64,000 nt of DNA from Paramecium pentaurelia. Its lineage: Eukaryota > Ciliophora > Oligohymenophorea > Peniculida > Parameciidae. Position 1 is the first letter of the stretch; each line of letters starts with the position of its first letter. A model generated the notes under the pieces. That model was not told the origin of the DNA and made no database searches. It worked only from the letters and a program-made list of their open reading frames with translations. The stretch is taken from positions 405,934 to 469,933 of the forward strand of contig CAJJDO010000074.1 in the NCBI GenBank assembly GCA_905183005.1. The letters are read 5' to 3'. Of the stretch, positions 1-14,200 are shown piece after piece. The position numbers and the translations under genes were made by a program.

Positions 1-3000
1 TCAAACCAGAATTAAGCTGTTCATTATATTTCTTTATATATAAACTTAATTTGGTCATTTCGATATCTCCATAACTCTCAAGTCTTTTTACAACATATTC
101 CCATGGAGTTTATGAAAAATCTAATTAAGTATAAAACAAAGTGATTGTTTCAGTGCTTTGATCTAAAACAATATTTGTAATTTTTTTATATGGATTCTGG
201 CAACTGATCCCTATTTTCAATGGATGATGACTTTGAATATATCTAGAATCTGCATATAAATGAAAATCCTTGAATTTAGTTGGTTATTCTAGATACCCCA
301 TTCATTCTAAACGTCATGAGAGGATTAAGGAATTTTTAAGGAAAAACTATCAATCTCACCTCTTCTTTTCCCTTAGGACTTTCAGCTTCCTTTTCTAAAG
401 TTGATGATTATTATTATTAATCGATTTACATTGTTATTTAAATTAATTGAATATATTAAAAACATTGCAAAAGTGATTAATCAATATTAATCATATTTCT
501 AAATAAATTAAGTTATAAATTAGAGTAAAAATAGAAATCCTTCTTTAGAGATATCAATAAATAAAATAAGATTAATATTTATAAATTATGTTCACTATTA
601 TTATAAATTATGATTAAATTGAATACTTATTAAAGTAAAAGCTCTCATTACTTTGAATTCTATTATTTTTAATCATTCTAATTTATTTTATTTACATTAT
701 TAATACAAAAATTAAATATTTGCTTAAAATCACTTTATAAATTTAAAACTTTTCAAAAGTAATGAGTAATTTTCAGAAAAATTGAATTAAAAACTTAATT
801 TTTATGTCCATAGAAGATGAATATATTTAAAAACAATTAATACCAAATAAATAACTAATTAGGAAGTAAATAACATTGAGTTAGAAAGAATCAAATAAAA
901 TTAAATATAGAAAGAAGAAAATAATATAAAATTATTAAATATTCAATAGTAATATTGCTTTCAAATTGAAATTAATATATTCATCAATTAAAAAGAAACA
1001 AAATAAAAACTTAAGTTGCATATATTATTGTAATATCATGTAATCAAATAGAAATAGTTTAGAATCTATTATCATTTTATTTGAATAGTATTTGTAATGA
1101 GAAGTAATTGAAATTATCTACTTAAATGAATATTAATTATATGAAATACACAAAAATATGTTAGATATCTAACTTGATAAGGCATAGACAGTATTATTAT
1201 CTTGAAAATATACCAGCACAATTCTTATTCTAAAAAATTATCTCAATATAATCATAAAAACTAAAAAAGTATAATAAAATTCTATAAAGAATTGGAAAAC
1301 TATAAAAATATTATATATATTTTAAAAAAAAAAATGAATTAAAAAATAATAACTTCAGAATTATCAAATCTAATCATAAGATCATAATGTTACTAAATGT
1401 TTCTTTATTTTTAAATCATATGGTTGAATCATCAATATAAATATATAGTACTTCATTATTAAAGATCTATAAAAACTTAGAAATATTTAAAATGTTTATC
1501 TTCTTCTTTAAATTCTTCAAAAAAATAATGAAATAGATCATTATAAAATTTGTATTTTAACTTTTTTGAATTATAAATATTTTTACTATTTTTGATTAAT
1601 AGCAATTAATTACACTATCATGATTTCATTAATAAAAATTAAGCCTTTTATTTTAGAAGTTCTTCACATCTTTATAATCTAAAATTAATAGCTAATTAAT
1701 CAAACCTTTAGCTAGAATCATTAAAAGTCTAGTTAAAGAATTAAAACTACTAGAAACTAATTTTATATAAATGTAAATATTTGTATTAAATAAAGATTTA
1801 TACATTATATTTTTAACTTTAATAATAAATAAGAGACACATAAAAGAGAATCTTTAATATAAATTACAGCTAAGTAATAAACTGATTATATCAATAATCA
1901 AAATTTTATTTGAATAATTTGAGAAATCATTTTCTGGAATATTGAATTATCGTGTATGATAATTTTAAATTGAACATTAAGGCATCAATATCAATAAAGA
2001 CTACTAATACACAAACTATAAACAAATATATTTACAATCTTTGTTTTGTTTTTATATATTATAAAATAATATTTATATAAAAATAGCTTTAATATCTTCA
2101 GGTGGTGATGTGTTATATAAGTTCCAATCTATAATAATTATTATTATATTGGACAGATACTTTTCTTATATATAATTTCAATTAACTAATTCTCCAGTTG
2201 AATTAGATTATAATTTAATCCAAAAACTTAAACCTTTTGCTTTTTATTAAAGTAATTCTCCTCTCTAATTAATTAAATTTGTCATTTAAAATATAAATAA
2301 CTATATTAATTAGCATAACATAAGAATAATATATTGAATTGATTTTGATTGTTCCATATAAGTTAAAGTATAAATGTAGGTTAATTCAACTTCTCTAATC
2401 ATTATATTTTTCAATGAGTTCTCTAATGTAAATTATCTTTCTTTTGTACTTTTTGTACCCACATAGATATACATTACCAACCTAATTGTAAGGATCATTA
2501 CTGATATCACATAATAAGTTATGATGATATGGTAAAAGTTCTAAAAATAGTGAAAAAGAAATAAACAGCATCTAAACAGTATATCCCATAGGCAAGATTA
2601 AGAATCATTTAATTTTATTAAAATATTTCAGTTTTGCTCAATTTTTTAATGATTTTCTAAATATTGTAATAGAGCCTAATAAAGTGATTTTAGTTATTCC
2701 AAATGTTAAAAGCATTGTAATAGCATAAATTTATTATCTAATTACATTTTTTTTATTTTAATAATAATGAGTAATATCAAAATTTAATGGTTTGCTAATT
2801 TTTATCCAATCATATAAATCTTGTCTAAAAATTCTTAAATAAAATTTACAATTAGAAAGTTTTATGTCTGAATTTTTTAACCAAAATTAATTTTTTAATA
2901 AGTAACAAGAAATATCTATTGCTTTTCATTTTCTTCATTTAATCTTTTAATAAAATAAAAAAATTTAAAATCTTTAAGTAATAAAATCACAATTCAAATT

Positions 3001-3189
3001 TATAAATGATATTTAAAGGAATTATAAAATGCTGTTGAAGAACTAAATAGATTATAATCAATAGATAATCATCACCGAAGCATACTATCACCGAAGAAAC
3101 TCACTTACAATAAGCATGATAAGATAATTTTAACTAAAAATAATTAATAACATACTTGAAATACTTAATTTTATATAAATAAATTTTAT
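1..3189. other. Gene-poor AT-rich region
   Basis: I see no supportable gene in these 3.2 kb. Both strands are dense in TGA/TCA triplets in all frames, there is no run of typical codon usage, and no plausible exon chain linked by 20-30 nt introns. A short direct repeat of tcaccgaag lies near 3072-3098. The length is unusual beside the normally short intergenic spaces elsewhere in the window, so this may be decayed coding DNA beyond recognition or chromosome-end sequence. Confidence 0.5.
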
Positions 3190-4067
3190 ATGTTTAGGAA
3201 ATCATTGTTCAGATTTAGCACATACAATTTTATAAATGTTACACAAAAAGGAAAAGTTGCTTTAATCTAATTTAATAGACCAAAAGCAATGAATGCTCTT
3301 TGTGATGGATTAATTAAAGAATTAAACCAAGTAACATAAGAAATTGATGCTAATCCTGAATATGGATCCATTGTAATAACAGGAAATGAAAAAGCATTTG
3401 CAGCAGGAGCAGACATAAAAGAAATGCAAGACAAATCTTTTCCATAAGTTTAAAACATTCAAATGCTTGCATGTAATCAAATATATCATTTTTAGCATGG
3501 GAAAACTTAACTAATATTAAAAAACCTATTCTTGCAGCAGTAAATGGATATGCCTTAGGAGGAGGATTTGAATTAGCTATGATGTGTGATATAATTTATG
3601 CAGGAGAAAATGCTAAATTTGGATTACCTGAAATTACACTTGGAACAGTAATAATATTTCTATATCATTAGATACCAGGATGTGGAGGAACTCAAAGATT
3701 AATTAGAGCAGTAGGTAAATCAAAGGCCATGGAAATGACATTAACTGGAGAATTTATAGATGCATAGACTGCACTTTCATATGGATTAGTCAGCAAAGTA
3801 GTTCCAGTATAAAATTTAGTTGATGAAGCATTAAAAGTGGCTGAAAAGATAGCATCATTTAGCAAGTAATTTTAATATAATCATTATTATTATAGACCTG
3901 TTGCTGCATTAATTAAAGACACTATTAATGAAGCAGAAAATATTGGATTAAGAGAAGGAGTGAAGTATGAAAGAAAAGCATTCTATTCTACATTTGCAAC
4001 TTAAGACAGAAAAGAGGGAATGTCAGCATTTGTAGAAAAGAGAAAGCCTTCTTGGACTGATAATTGA
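3190..4067 (+). CDS. Enoyl-CoA hydratase, mitochondrial (crotonase family)
   Basis: Encodes about 266 residues after removing three introns (3473-3495, 3648-3671, 3866-3895). It should hydrate trans-2-enoyl-CoA to 3-hydroxyacyl-CoA in fatty-acid beta-oxidation. The Arg/Ser/Phe-rich N-terminus (MFRKSLFRFST) looks like a mitochondrial presequence. The oxyanion-hole segment AFAAGADIKEM, the catalytic-Glu segment GGGFELAMMCD, the second catalytic-Glu segment FGLPEITLGTIPG and the GTQRL stretch are all present, in the order and spacing of short-chain enoyl-CoA hydratases. Length matches the family (about 260-290). The second intron falls inside LGT|IPG, where splicing rebuilds the conserved motif exactly, which validates the intron model. 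The start is the only Met giving the presequence. No linked pathway genes are nearby. Sure of family; precise chain-length preference cannot be read. Confidence 0.95.
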
Positions 4068-7000
4068 GTATTATAAAAATTTTATTAAATTATAAGAAAT
4101 TAATCATTCTGAATTCATAGTCTTAGTAGTGGAAAAGATCCAAGATTAATAAATGAAGTAATATGCAACAAGGAATTTATGAGGTATAATAAAAGTGTTT
4201 GTTTATTTATTTAATTGTTGTAGATGATGTATTTAAATATCAAAATATGTAATGGATAATATTTTTTATCATTTTCATATTAAATATCTTTAAGAACTTA
4301 TGAAAATATATAGAATTATTTATTTAACTTAGCTTTTTTAATAAATGTCAATTCTAAATAAACTTTATAAAATTAATCTTCAACTTTAGCTAGTAAATAT
4401 ATATAATACAATGATTTTATGATTTTCAAAATTCTTACCTCTTTTGATGCTAATTTGGATAGTTGTAGTAATTTTTATTTGATTATTTGAGTTCATCAAC
4501 TGGATTATTCTCTTTTATATGATCATCCAAATGTGTTCTATAATTTATCTGATTCATTGATATTTTGGTTTAATAATCATCTTCGATATTGACTATCTAA
4601 TGTCAAATATTTACTTTAATGCAACAATTACTAAATGCTAACGTATATTATCTAGAATTTATGTATTGATATTAAATTAATTAATACTTACTTTTAAATT
4701 AGTAAAATAATTAAACTTGATTTTAGAGAAAATATGATATATTTTATATAATAACAGACTTTATAATGTGATTGACTCTTTCATCTTAAATATTAGAATT
4801 TAGATATAAAACTGAATATAAATATAGAGTGAAATCAAACAAAATGAATTTAATCGTTAACAGATTTTCTAGAAGGATGCTTACAAGGTGTAATAATGTT
4901 TATCAGATTAATATAATGAGGAATACAATTTCTTTCCTTGGAGATTCTATGTAGATTATTATCCACAGTCTATTCTTAATCTTCTTCTTCAGAAGAGCTT
5001 GTAATATGTTACTCTAATTTTTGATCGAACCGTTAAGATGATGCATAATCATTCGAGTTTTATTCTCTGAGTTCTAAGATAGTTCTTAAAGATGCTAAAA
5101 TTTTAATATTTTCCTTTTCTATTGGATTTTATTAATGCTTTTAATTAATTAACCATTAATGGCAAATTGCAACTGAATAAGTTATTCTTGTTTGAGGATT
5201 TGGATCCAATAACTAGCATAAAAAGTCTATTAAGGAATATGAGTATGGAATAGGATTTTTATTTTATAATCCTTTAAGCCATGCATATTAGATTTAAAAA
5301 TTATCTATAGTTTTATTAAAAGGCCCTTGCTTGATTCCTTTTTCAGGTAGAAATATTGTTAAGTAATAAAGCAAGACTCCAATTTAATATAAATCAATTT
5401 ATGCAAGATCTTATTTGACATTAAGACATTAAAATTCGGGAGGTATCCAAGCATTTGGTAATTTTTAAATTATAGAAGGAACTTGGTTTCCATCTCTAAA
5501 ACTAAAATTAAATAATGTAATTTTAGTTTATTGTTGAGCATTGTTATTGTTTCTCAATAAGATAATATTAGTTGGTAAGATTGCAGCATGATAAAGATTA
5601 TTTATAGTTAAAAATCTACACACTTTTATTAATTGATATATAATTTAAGAAATTTATTGCGTTGTTAGTAGTAATCCTTATTATAATTATTTAAATAATG
5701 TATCTCCTATCCAATAATCATACAAAATATATAGTATTTCTCCATCTTCAAACAATGCATGAAATTAATTTAAACCACTCTATTTAAAACACATCAAAAT
5801 ATTTATTTCATTCATCAATTGTTCATAATTTTACTCGTTTAAATGTGTAAATCTTATCATTTGTACTGTGTATATTCGATCTATTATTATTTAATAATAT
5901 CTTACTATTTTTATTTTTTACACAAACAAAATGATTTGGAATGGATAATTTTTCTTTGATGGTGTATTTTTAAGAAAAATTTTGTTGTTTACAAAATCTT
6001 TTTAATTATTTTTCCCACTAAGAATAACAATATATATACATTTAATTGTTAAACGTAAGATTCATAAAATATAAATAGATTTCCGTGATGATTATATAGC
6101 AAAACACCTTAAGCTATAAATTCCTTATATTAAATAATCTTCTTAATCATTATGCAAGTAGATAATATAAGGAATTCTCCATAATTATTAATAAGCATAT
6201 TAGGGTAAAGTGAAAATGTTATTTACTAAAATTTATTTGTCTTAGTGTTAAAAGAATAAAGTTCTGATTTGAGTATTTAATCACAATCTTATAATCCTTA
6301 TAGTTAAATTTAGGTTGCTGATTTAAGGTTGCTTTATTATAATTGATACTTAGGTATCTAATCAAGAAGATTTAATATCCATTCTATGTTTGCAGGCTTT
6401 TGATTTTTTATATAACTTAATCTTTTTTTAGTTTATTTCATAATTTCATAAAAATAAAAGCATTTCGTATTATAATCAAACTTAACTAACTCGAATGAAT
6501 GTTTTATTTAAGATTTCATATTTTTAGATCATAAATTAAGAAAATAAGTGAAGTAAGAATCATAATAATAGGATTCTCAAAATTCTTTCATTTATATATA
6601 TATTATTAAAAAATTTATTTCAATTTTGAATCTCTAGAAGAAGTTGGAATCAAATATTAACTATTACATTTAACAACGTAATTATAAAGTTTGTTTCTAT
6701 TTTAATACAAAGTTGCTTATTAAAGCTTCTTCATTTTTTTAAATAAAATAATTAATTTTTAATAAAATGTTTTCTTTTTTATAATTATCTAAAGAGTTAA
6801 ACAATCATTCTTAGCCACTCAGTTATTATTGATCATCTCTCACATTCGATTCCAATAATTATTATTAAAATTCAATTTTTTAATTAGAATCTTACTATTA
6901 GAACTATATTTTCTAATTTGAATCCTAAGACTATTGTTATATATTGTCATTCTCTTATTATGATTGTTTTTGTTATTGAGGATCACTCAACATTTATTCT

Positions 7001-8271
7001 TTCATTTTTCTTCTAACAATATTATTCTAATTTATCAAATACAAATTACATTAACTAAATATTTGGAATATGGATTAAATTTTTAATGATGAGAACGACA
7101 TTGTGATGGAGATCTAGACTTAATTATGTCAGACATAAGTTTAAAAATTTTATTAGTTTTCTTTAACTCAGAACTTTCCATCACATCTCTATGTTATTAT
7201 AAAAATGTTAAATAGACTTAATGTTCCTATGCACTCCAATGACCTTAAATATAAAAATGGAATATACCATTATTAAACAATGGATTATGTGATTTTTTTA
7301 TATGTTTTCTTTTTATTTTATTATCCACGAGATCTTTAGTTTGACTGTAATTGATATTTTCAACACCCTATTTAGTTATCAATTTACTTAGAATTAGTTT
7401 AATAATGCTGCATTTATCATAAGCTATTGTTATAAAAGTTATTATGTAAATAAATCCATAACTCTAGGTTCTTCTGTAATTAGTGGGATATTATTCATTT
7501 ATGAATAGAATGATGATTACATCTGTTTTAATTACTCTAATTAAACAGATTAAAGGAAGAAATCGGGATTCTACATCATTTATGAAAATTGTGGTAATAA
7601 AAAGTGAGCATCAATCTCTGGTTTGTTTGTTTCTATTTATAAAATATTATTAATTACAAATACAAGGGGAATTTTCTTCAATTAGTGGAACTATACAATC
7701 TTTTGAAGATGGGTTAAGACGGTCCATAAAATATTTTTTAAATTTAATTAAGATTTATATATCTGATTCAGATATTAGAATTTAATTTAATCATGTTTTT
7801 ATATTATACAATAATATTTCAAGAATGTTTTTAGATTTTTTTGTCATTAAACATAGTACACATTCAAAATTTTGTAAAAAGAGGTATATAATTTAAATAG
7901 GGATGTTAAATAAATTCTAGTAATATGTTAACCATTCATAGCAATCATATTGCAACTCATTCTAATGAAATTTTTATTACTCATTTTCCTATAAATTTTT
8001 ATTCAATCTCAGATATACATATCAAATTTGATAATGATATAATTATTTACACTGAATTCTAATTCATTTTTTATAAAATTAATCGCAAATCCTATACCAA
8101 TTCTAAAAGTGATATATTTTATTTTTATTAACCTCTATTTAAATACTATAATAATTTAAAACTAACTCTATAGAAAGGAAAGATAATCGAAATGATTTGA
8201 TAATTCTAAACTTTTCATTTTCTTATCTTTTTAATACATCTTATTATAAATTATTTTCTTTTATTTAATTA
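4068..8271. other. 4.2 kb decayed region without intact gene
   Basis: There is no intact reading frame between the hydratase and the giant Cys-rich gene. TGA codons interrupt every frame. One stretch (5196-5537) still reads as protein and is listed separately. Other short patches, for example near 6240-6400 and 7540-7730, have biased coding-like composition but cannot be joined into exons. I read it as relics of one or more large surface-protein genes. Confidence 0.45.
5196..5537 (+). pseudogene. Fragment of a large secreted/surface protein gene
   Basis: An open stretch of 114 codons bounded by TGA on both sides, rich in in-frame TAA/TAG read as Gln. It reads as a soluble globular segment with the pattern EYGIGFLFYNPL near its start and FGNFQIIEGTWFP near its end, ending in Cys just before TGA. 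The pattern resembles the N-terminal non-Cys-rich domains that precede Cys repeats in large Paramecium surface proteins; that likeness is from memory and is an inference. There is no initiator with signal peptide and the flanks are broken, so it is a relic rather than a gene. Confidence 0.4.
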
Positions 8272-11200
8272 ATGACATTGTTAATCAATTTTGTCCTTGC
8301 TTGCTTGATTTAAATAACTAATTCATAATGGCAAGCTTAATTTAGTTTCTTAGACTAAAATGAGAAATATACCTATACAACTGGAACATCTATAGCATTT
8401 ATATATTCAGGATACTTTGTTTCGACAATAAGTACTACAACTGCTAATTTTATCACATGTACAACTCCTCCAACAAGTTACATTACTCTAAATCAAACAT
8501 ATACATTAGCAAAATAATATTCTTCATATACCTACAGGAATGGGTATTTTGTATCAGTGGACTTATTTTTTCAAGGTACGTGGTCATCTCAAATTATTAC
8601 CATTGTTTTCGGATAATTTTCATACTCATATACCTATACGTCACCTGCAAATTATCTATTAACATCTTAATTTTGTGATAATATTTCTGCTGACGTCAGA
8701 ACTGTTAATTTTACAATTGAATCAACAAGCTCAACTTCAGGGCAAGCTCAATTAAATATCTCAAATACAAATACAGGGTAAGTTTCAATTAGGAATTTTA
8801 TCATATCAAGTCTATAATGCTATCCTTCTTGCATTTAATGTACAGGTCCAAAATTCAATCAATGCACTGGATGCTATTATGGACAACATACAAATAACAT
8901 TTGTCCACCATGCCCATCAAATTTATATTATTAGAAATAAACAGGATGCAAAAATATTTGTGATATCTACTCTCCATTATATTCAAATGGATTTTGTTAA
9001 TATTATCAAAGTATATATTATTATTTTTATTATTATAGTTTATTCATTAGAATAAGCTAGTATTGAGTACTCTCCAACTTCCTCTGAAAATATGAAATGG
9101 TCATTAATATATGACCCACAGCACATAGATACATCTCCAAAAATCATAACTTATAATTAATATAACTATGGAGTATTTAAGTTTAACTCTGGTATATATA
9201 GATTTTTCAACAAAATTTCTAATTATCCTTATGCCACTTATTTAATTGGTATCAAAATTTCAATACTTACATTTAATGAAACCCCAATTAATTGTGGAAT
9301 ATCATTTAAGATTAATAATACTTATTTTGGATCTATTTATAGAAATGACTCTGGAATTCAAACCCACAAGATTTAACTCTATGATACCCTTTTATAAGGC
9401 TCATATATGAATTATTCCTCGATTAAGAGATATGATTTAATTACATATCTTGACATTCCTAAATATCCATTTCTCTTTTCTGCCGTTGGGAATTATACGT
9501 AAATATTCAATTAAAATACCCTAGAGATAATACCACAGGATGGGGAATGGTTTCATTCTAAATTACCTCAGGATATTGTGCTTAATATTGTTAATTATGT
9601 GAAGTATCATTCAAATGTAAGACTTGTATCTCTGGATATTTTTATTATCGAAGTGGTAGCTGCATTAGTGGTTGCTCAGGCCCGTATTAAAATTTAAATG
9701 GTTCTTATTGTTAAGATTATGATGATGAAACTCCATGTAACATATATATATATATTTAGACTCTTAATATTTAATTTAAGAATATACAAATAAAGCCACA
9801 GATCCTGAATAATATTCATAATATACTTTGATATCTCAAAATGGAACTAATTTTTTAAAAGGATTAGATATTTATTATTCATATTGGCAATCATATAGAG
9901 TATTTGGAGGTCCTTTTGTTTGGGCTTAAGCTAAATTCTCAAGAGTTCATAATATCATTGATCCACATCATAGTATTACAATTGGCTTTTATATTCTTTA
10001 TGGACCATCATTCCCTTCAGATGGGTAATTTATATATACAATTGAAAATAATACTCCAGTTTCTAAATCAATCCTTAGTTATTAATCATCTAATTCTGAT
10101 GGATCAAAATACGATAGAGTATATTCAAAAATAATACATAATACAAATACATTAACTATTTAATGGGAATGTTATGGACCTAATAATGAACCTATTAATG
10201 CTTACTGTGGATTTTATAATTATTATATAGCTATTCATAAATGTTAACCTTATTGTTTATAATGTTCTGATTAAAATACATGTTAATTATGGAATAGTAC
10301 TTATGATCCAAATATTATTAAATTTTCATAATTAGAATGTTAAATTAATTAATATTATGATTAAGATTAAGTTAGATGTTTAGATTGTAAATTATCTTGT
10401 TTAACATGTAAATCTTTAATAGATTGTTAAACATGTTAATCTACTTATACATTAAGTAAATTAGGATGTATTTGTAAAATCAATTAATATGAACAATCTA
10501 ATTAATGTTTTGATTGTCCATTAGAATGTAATTAATGTTTAAGTTCAACTTATTGTATAGAATGTTTAATTACTAATAATAGATAATTATAAAATGGATA
10601 ATGTAATTGTATAGATGGATATTATTCTATTATATCAAATCCATAATGTTAAATATGTCATTAATTTTGTAATACATGTAATGGACCTACTTCTAATGAT
10701 TGTATTAATTGCAACAATATTATTAATATTGAAATTATAGGATCAACTTGTAGATGTCCATCAGGATCATATTATTAAGAATCAATATAAACATGTTNTT
10801 AATATTGTTAATTATGTGAAGTATCATTCAAATGTAAGACTTGTATCTCTGGATATTTTTATTATCGAAGTGGTAGCTGCATTAGTGGTTGCTCAGGCCC
10901 GTATTAAAATTTAAATGGTTCTTATTGTTAAGATTATGATGATGAAACTCCATGTAACATATATATATATATTTAGACTCTTAATATTTAATTTAAGAAT
11001 ATACAAATAAAGCCACAGATCCTGAATAATATTCATAATATACTTTGATATCTCAAAATGGAACTAATTTTTTAAAAGGATTAGATATTTATTATTCATA
11101 TTGGCAATCATATAGAGTATTTGGAGGTCCTTTTGTTTGGGCTTAAGCTAAATTCTCAAGAGTTCATAATATCATTGATCCACATCATAGTATTACAATT

Positions 11201-14200
11201 GGCTTTTATATTCTTTATGGACCATCATTCCCTTCAGATGGGTAATTTATATATACAATTGAAAATAATACTCCAGTTTCTAAATCAATCCTTAGTTATT
11301 AATCATCTAATTCTGATGGATCAAAATACGATAGAGTATATTCAAAAATAATACATAATACAAATACATTAACTATTTAATGGGAATGTTATGGACCTAA
11401 TAATGAACCTATTAATGCTTACTGTGGATTTTATAATTATTATATAGCTATTCATAAATGTTAACCTTATTGTTTATAATGTTCTGATTAAAATACATGT
11501 TAATTATGGAATAGTACTTATGATCCAAATATTATTAAATTTTCATAATTAGAATGTTAAATTAATTAATATTATGATTAAGATTCAGTTAGATGTTTAG
11601 ATTGTAAATTATCTTGTTTAACATGTAAATCTTTAATAGATTGTTAAACATGTTAATCTACTTATACATTAAGTAAATTAGGATGTATTTGTAAAATCAA
11701 TTAATATGAACAATCTAATTAATGTTTTGATTGTCCATTAGAATGTAATTAATGTTTAAGTTCAACTTATTGTATAGAATGTTTAATTACTAATAATAGA
11801 TAATTATAAAATGGATAATGTAATTGTATAGATGGATATTATTCTATTATATCAAATCCATAATGTTAAATATGTCATTAATTTTGTAATACATGTAATG
11901 GACCTACTTCTAATGATTGTATTAATTGCAACAATATTATTAATATTGAAATTATAGGATCAACTTGTAGATGTCCATCAGGATCATATTATTAAGAATC
12001 AATATAAACATGTTCTTATTGTCATTCATCATGTTAAACATGTTTTAGAACAACAATAGATGGTTGTTTAACATGTGATATATCATTAAATAGAATATTA
12101 ATAGGATTATAATGTTAATGTATATCTGGTTATTATGAATTAAATAATATTTGTATAAGTAATTAAATTATTTATAATTATTAATAGATTGTCCAAATAT
12201 AGAAGATATATCTTTAAATAAATGTTATAAATTATGCAATAATAATTAATATATATGGCATACAATTATATGTAATTCTTGTGATAATGGATTTTAATTA
12301 ATATCTGGTGAATGTTAACCTATTTGTGGAGATTAATAAATAAAAGGATATGAATAATGTGAAGATAATAATAATATTTTAGATGATTTATGTTATAATT
12401 GTTAATATTAATGTCCAATTCATTGTTTAACATGTAATTAATATACTATTTTACCTTGTCCTGATATTTGTGGTGATGGATATATTACTGGAATTGAAGA
12501 ATGTGAAGATGGTAATACTATATAATATGATGGATGTTATAATTGTAAATATTAATGTTAGCCTTAATGTACTTAATGTATTAAAGGTTAATGTTTTGAA
12601 TGTGCTACTGCAGGATGGTTTATTGATCCAACAATTATTCCTTGGTTATGTAAAGAAAGATGTGGAGATATGTAAATTGTTGGAAATGAATAATGTGAAG
12701 ATGGAAATTCAAGTGATACAGATGGTTGCAAAGATTGTAAATATTTCTGTAGAATTGGTTGTTCATCATGTGATTATACTACTAAAACTTGTTTAAGTTG
12801 TGAATTCCCTGGTTTTGTTCCTAATTCTTATTATTGTAAAAATATTTGTGGAGATGGACTAGTAGTAACCGATCCTTATGGATTCTATTCAGAATAATGT
12901 NTAAATTATCTTGTTTAACATGTAAATCTTTAATAGATTGTTAAACATGTTAATCTACTTATACATTAAGTAAATTAGGATGTATTTGTAAAATCAATTA
13001 ATATGAACAATCTAATTAATGTTTTGATTGTCCATTAGAATGTAATTAATGTTTAAGTTCAACTTATTGTATAGAATGTTTAATTACTAATAATAGATAA
13101 TTATAAAATGGATAATGTAATTGTATAGATGGATATTATTCTATTATATCAAATCCATAATGTTAAATATGTCATTAATTTTGTAATACATGTAATGGAC
13201 CTACTTCTAATGATTGTATTAATTGCAACAATATTATTAATATTGAAATTATAGGATCAACTTGTAGATGTCCATCAGGATCATATTATTAAGAATCAAT
13301 ATAAACATGTTCTTATTGTCATTCATCATGTTAAACATGTTTTAGAACAACAATAGATGGTTGTTTAACATGTGATATATCATTAAATAGAATATTAATA
13401 GGATTATAATGTTAATGTATATCTGGTTATTATGAATTAAATAATATTTGTATAAGTAATTAAATTATTTATTATTATTAATAGATTGTCCAAATATAGA
13501 AGATATATCTTTAAATAAATGTTATAAATTATGTAATAATAATTAATAGATATGGCATACAATTATATGTAATTCTTGTGATAATGGATTTTAATTAATA
13601 TCTGGTGAATGTTAACCTATTTGTGGAGATTAATAAATAAAAGGATATGAATAATGTGAAGATAATAATAATATTTTAGATGATTTATGTTATAATTGTT
13701 AATATTAATGTCCAATTCATTGTTTAACATGTAATTAATATACTATTTTACCATGTCCTGATATTTGTGGTGATGGATATATTACTGGAATTGAAGAATG
13801 TGAAGATGGTAATACTATATAATATGATGGATGTTATAATTGTAAATATTAATGTTAGCCTTCATGTACTTAATGTATTAAAGGTTAATGTTTTGAATGT
13901 GCTACTGCAGGATGGTTTATTGATCCAACAATTATTCCTTGGTTATGTAAAGAAAGATGTGGAGATATGTAAATTGTTGGAAATGAATAATGTGAAGATG
14001 GAAATTCAAGTGATACAGATGGTTGCAAAGATTGTAAATATTTCTGTAGAATTGGTTGTTCATCATGTGATTATACTACTAAAACTTGTTTAAGTTGTGA
14101 ATTCCCTGGTTTTGTTCCTAATTCTTATTATTGTAAAAATATTTGTGGAGATGGACTAGTAGTAACCGATCCTTATGGATTCTATTCAGAATAATGTGAT

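Noticed and set aside
9515..9530. Apparent frameshift in the giant gene near 9525
   Set aside because: A 26-nt intron at 9499-9524 with GTAAAT...CCTAG borders restores the frame, so no lesion is needed.
9904..11351. Two identical 76-codon frames (9904-10134 and 11121-11351)
   Set aside because: Shadow frames of the giant gene, identical because both lie in the overlap duplicated around the N at 10798.
12470..14093. Two near-identical 108-codon frames (12470-12796 and 13767-14093) rich in Val/Asn/Leu
   Set aside because: They are out-of-frame shadows of the Cys-rich repeats in the two overlap copies; the real frame reads CGDG-type repeats.
9582..14197. Tandem duplications as real protein-repeat expansion
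   Set aside because: Copy boundaries coincide to the base with single Ns, copies are nearly identical, and one join breaks the frame.
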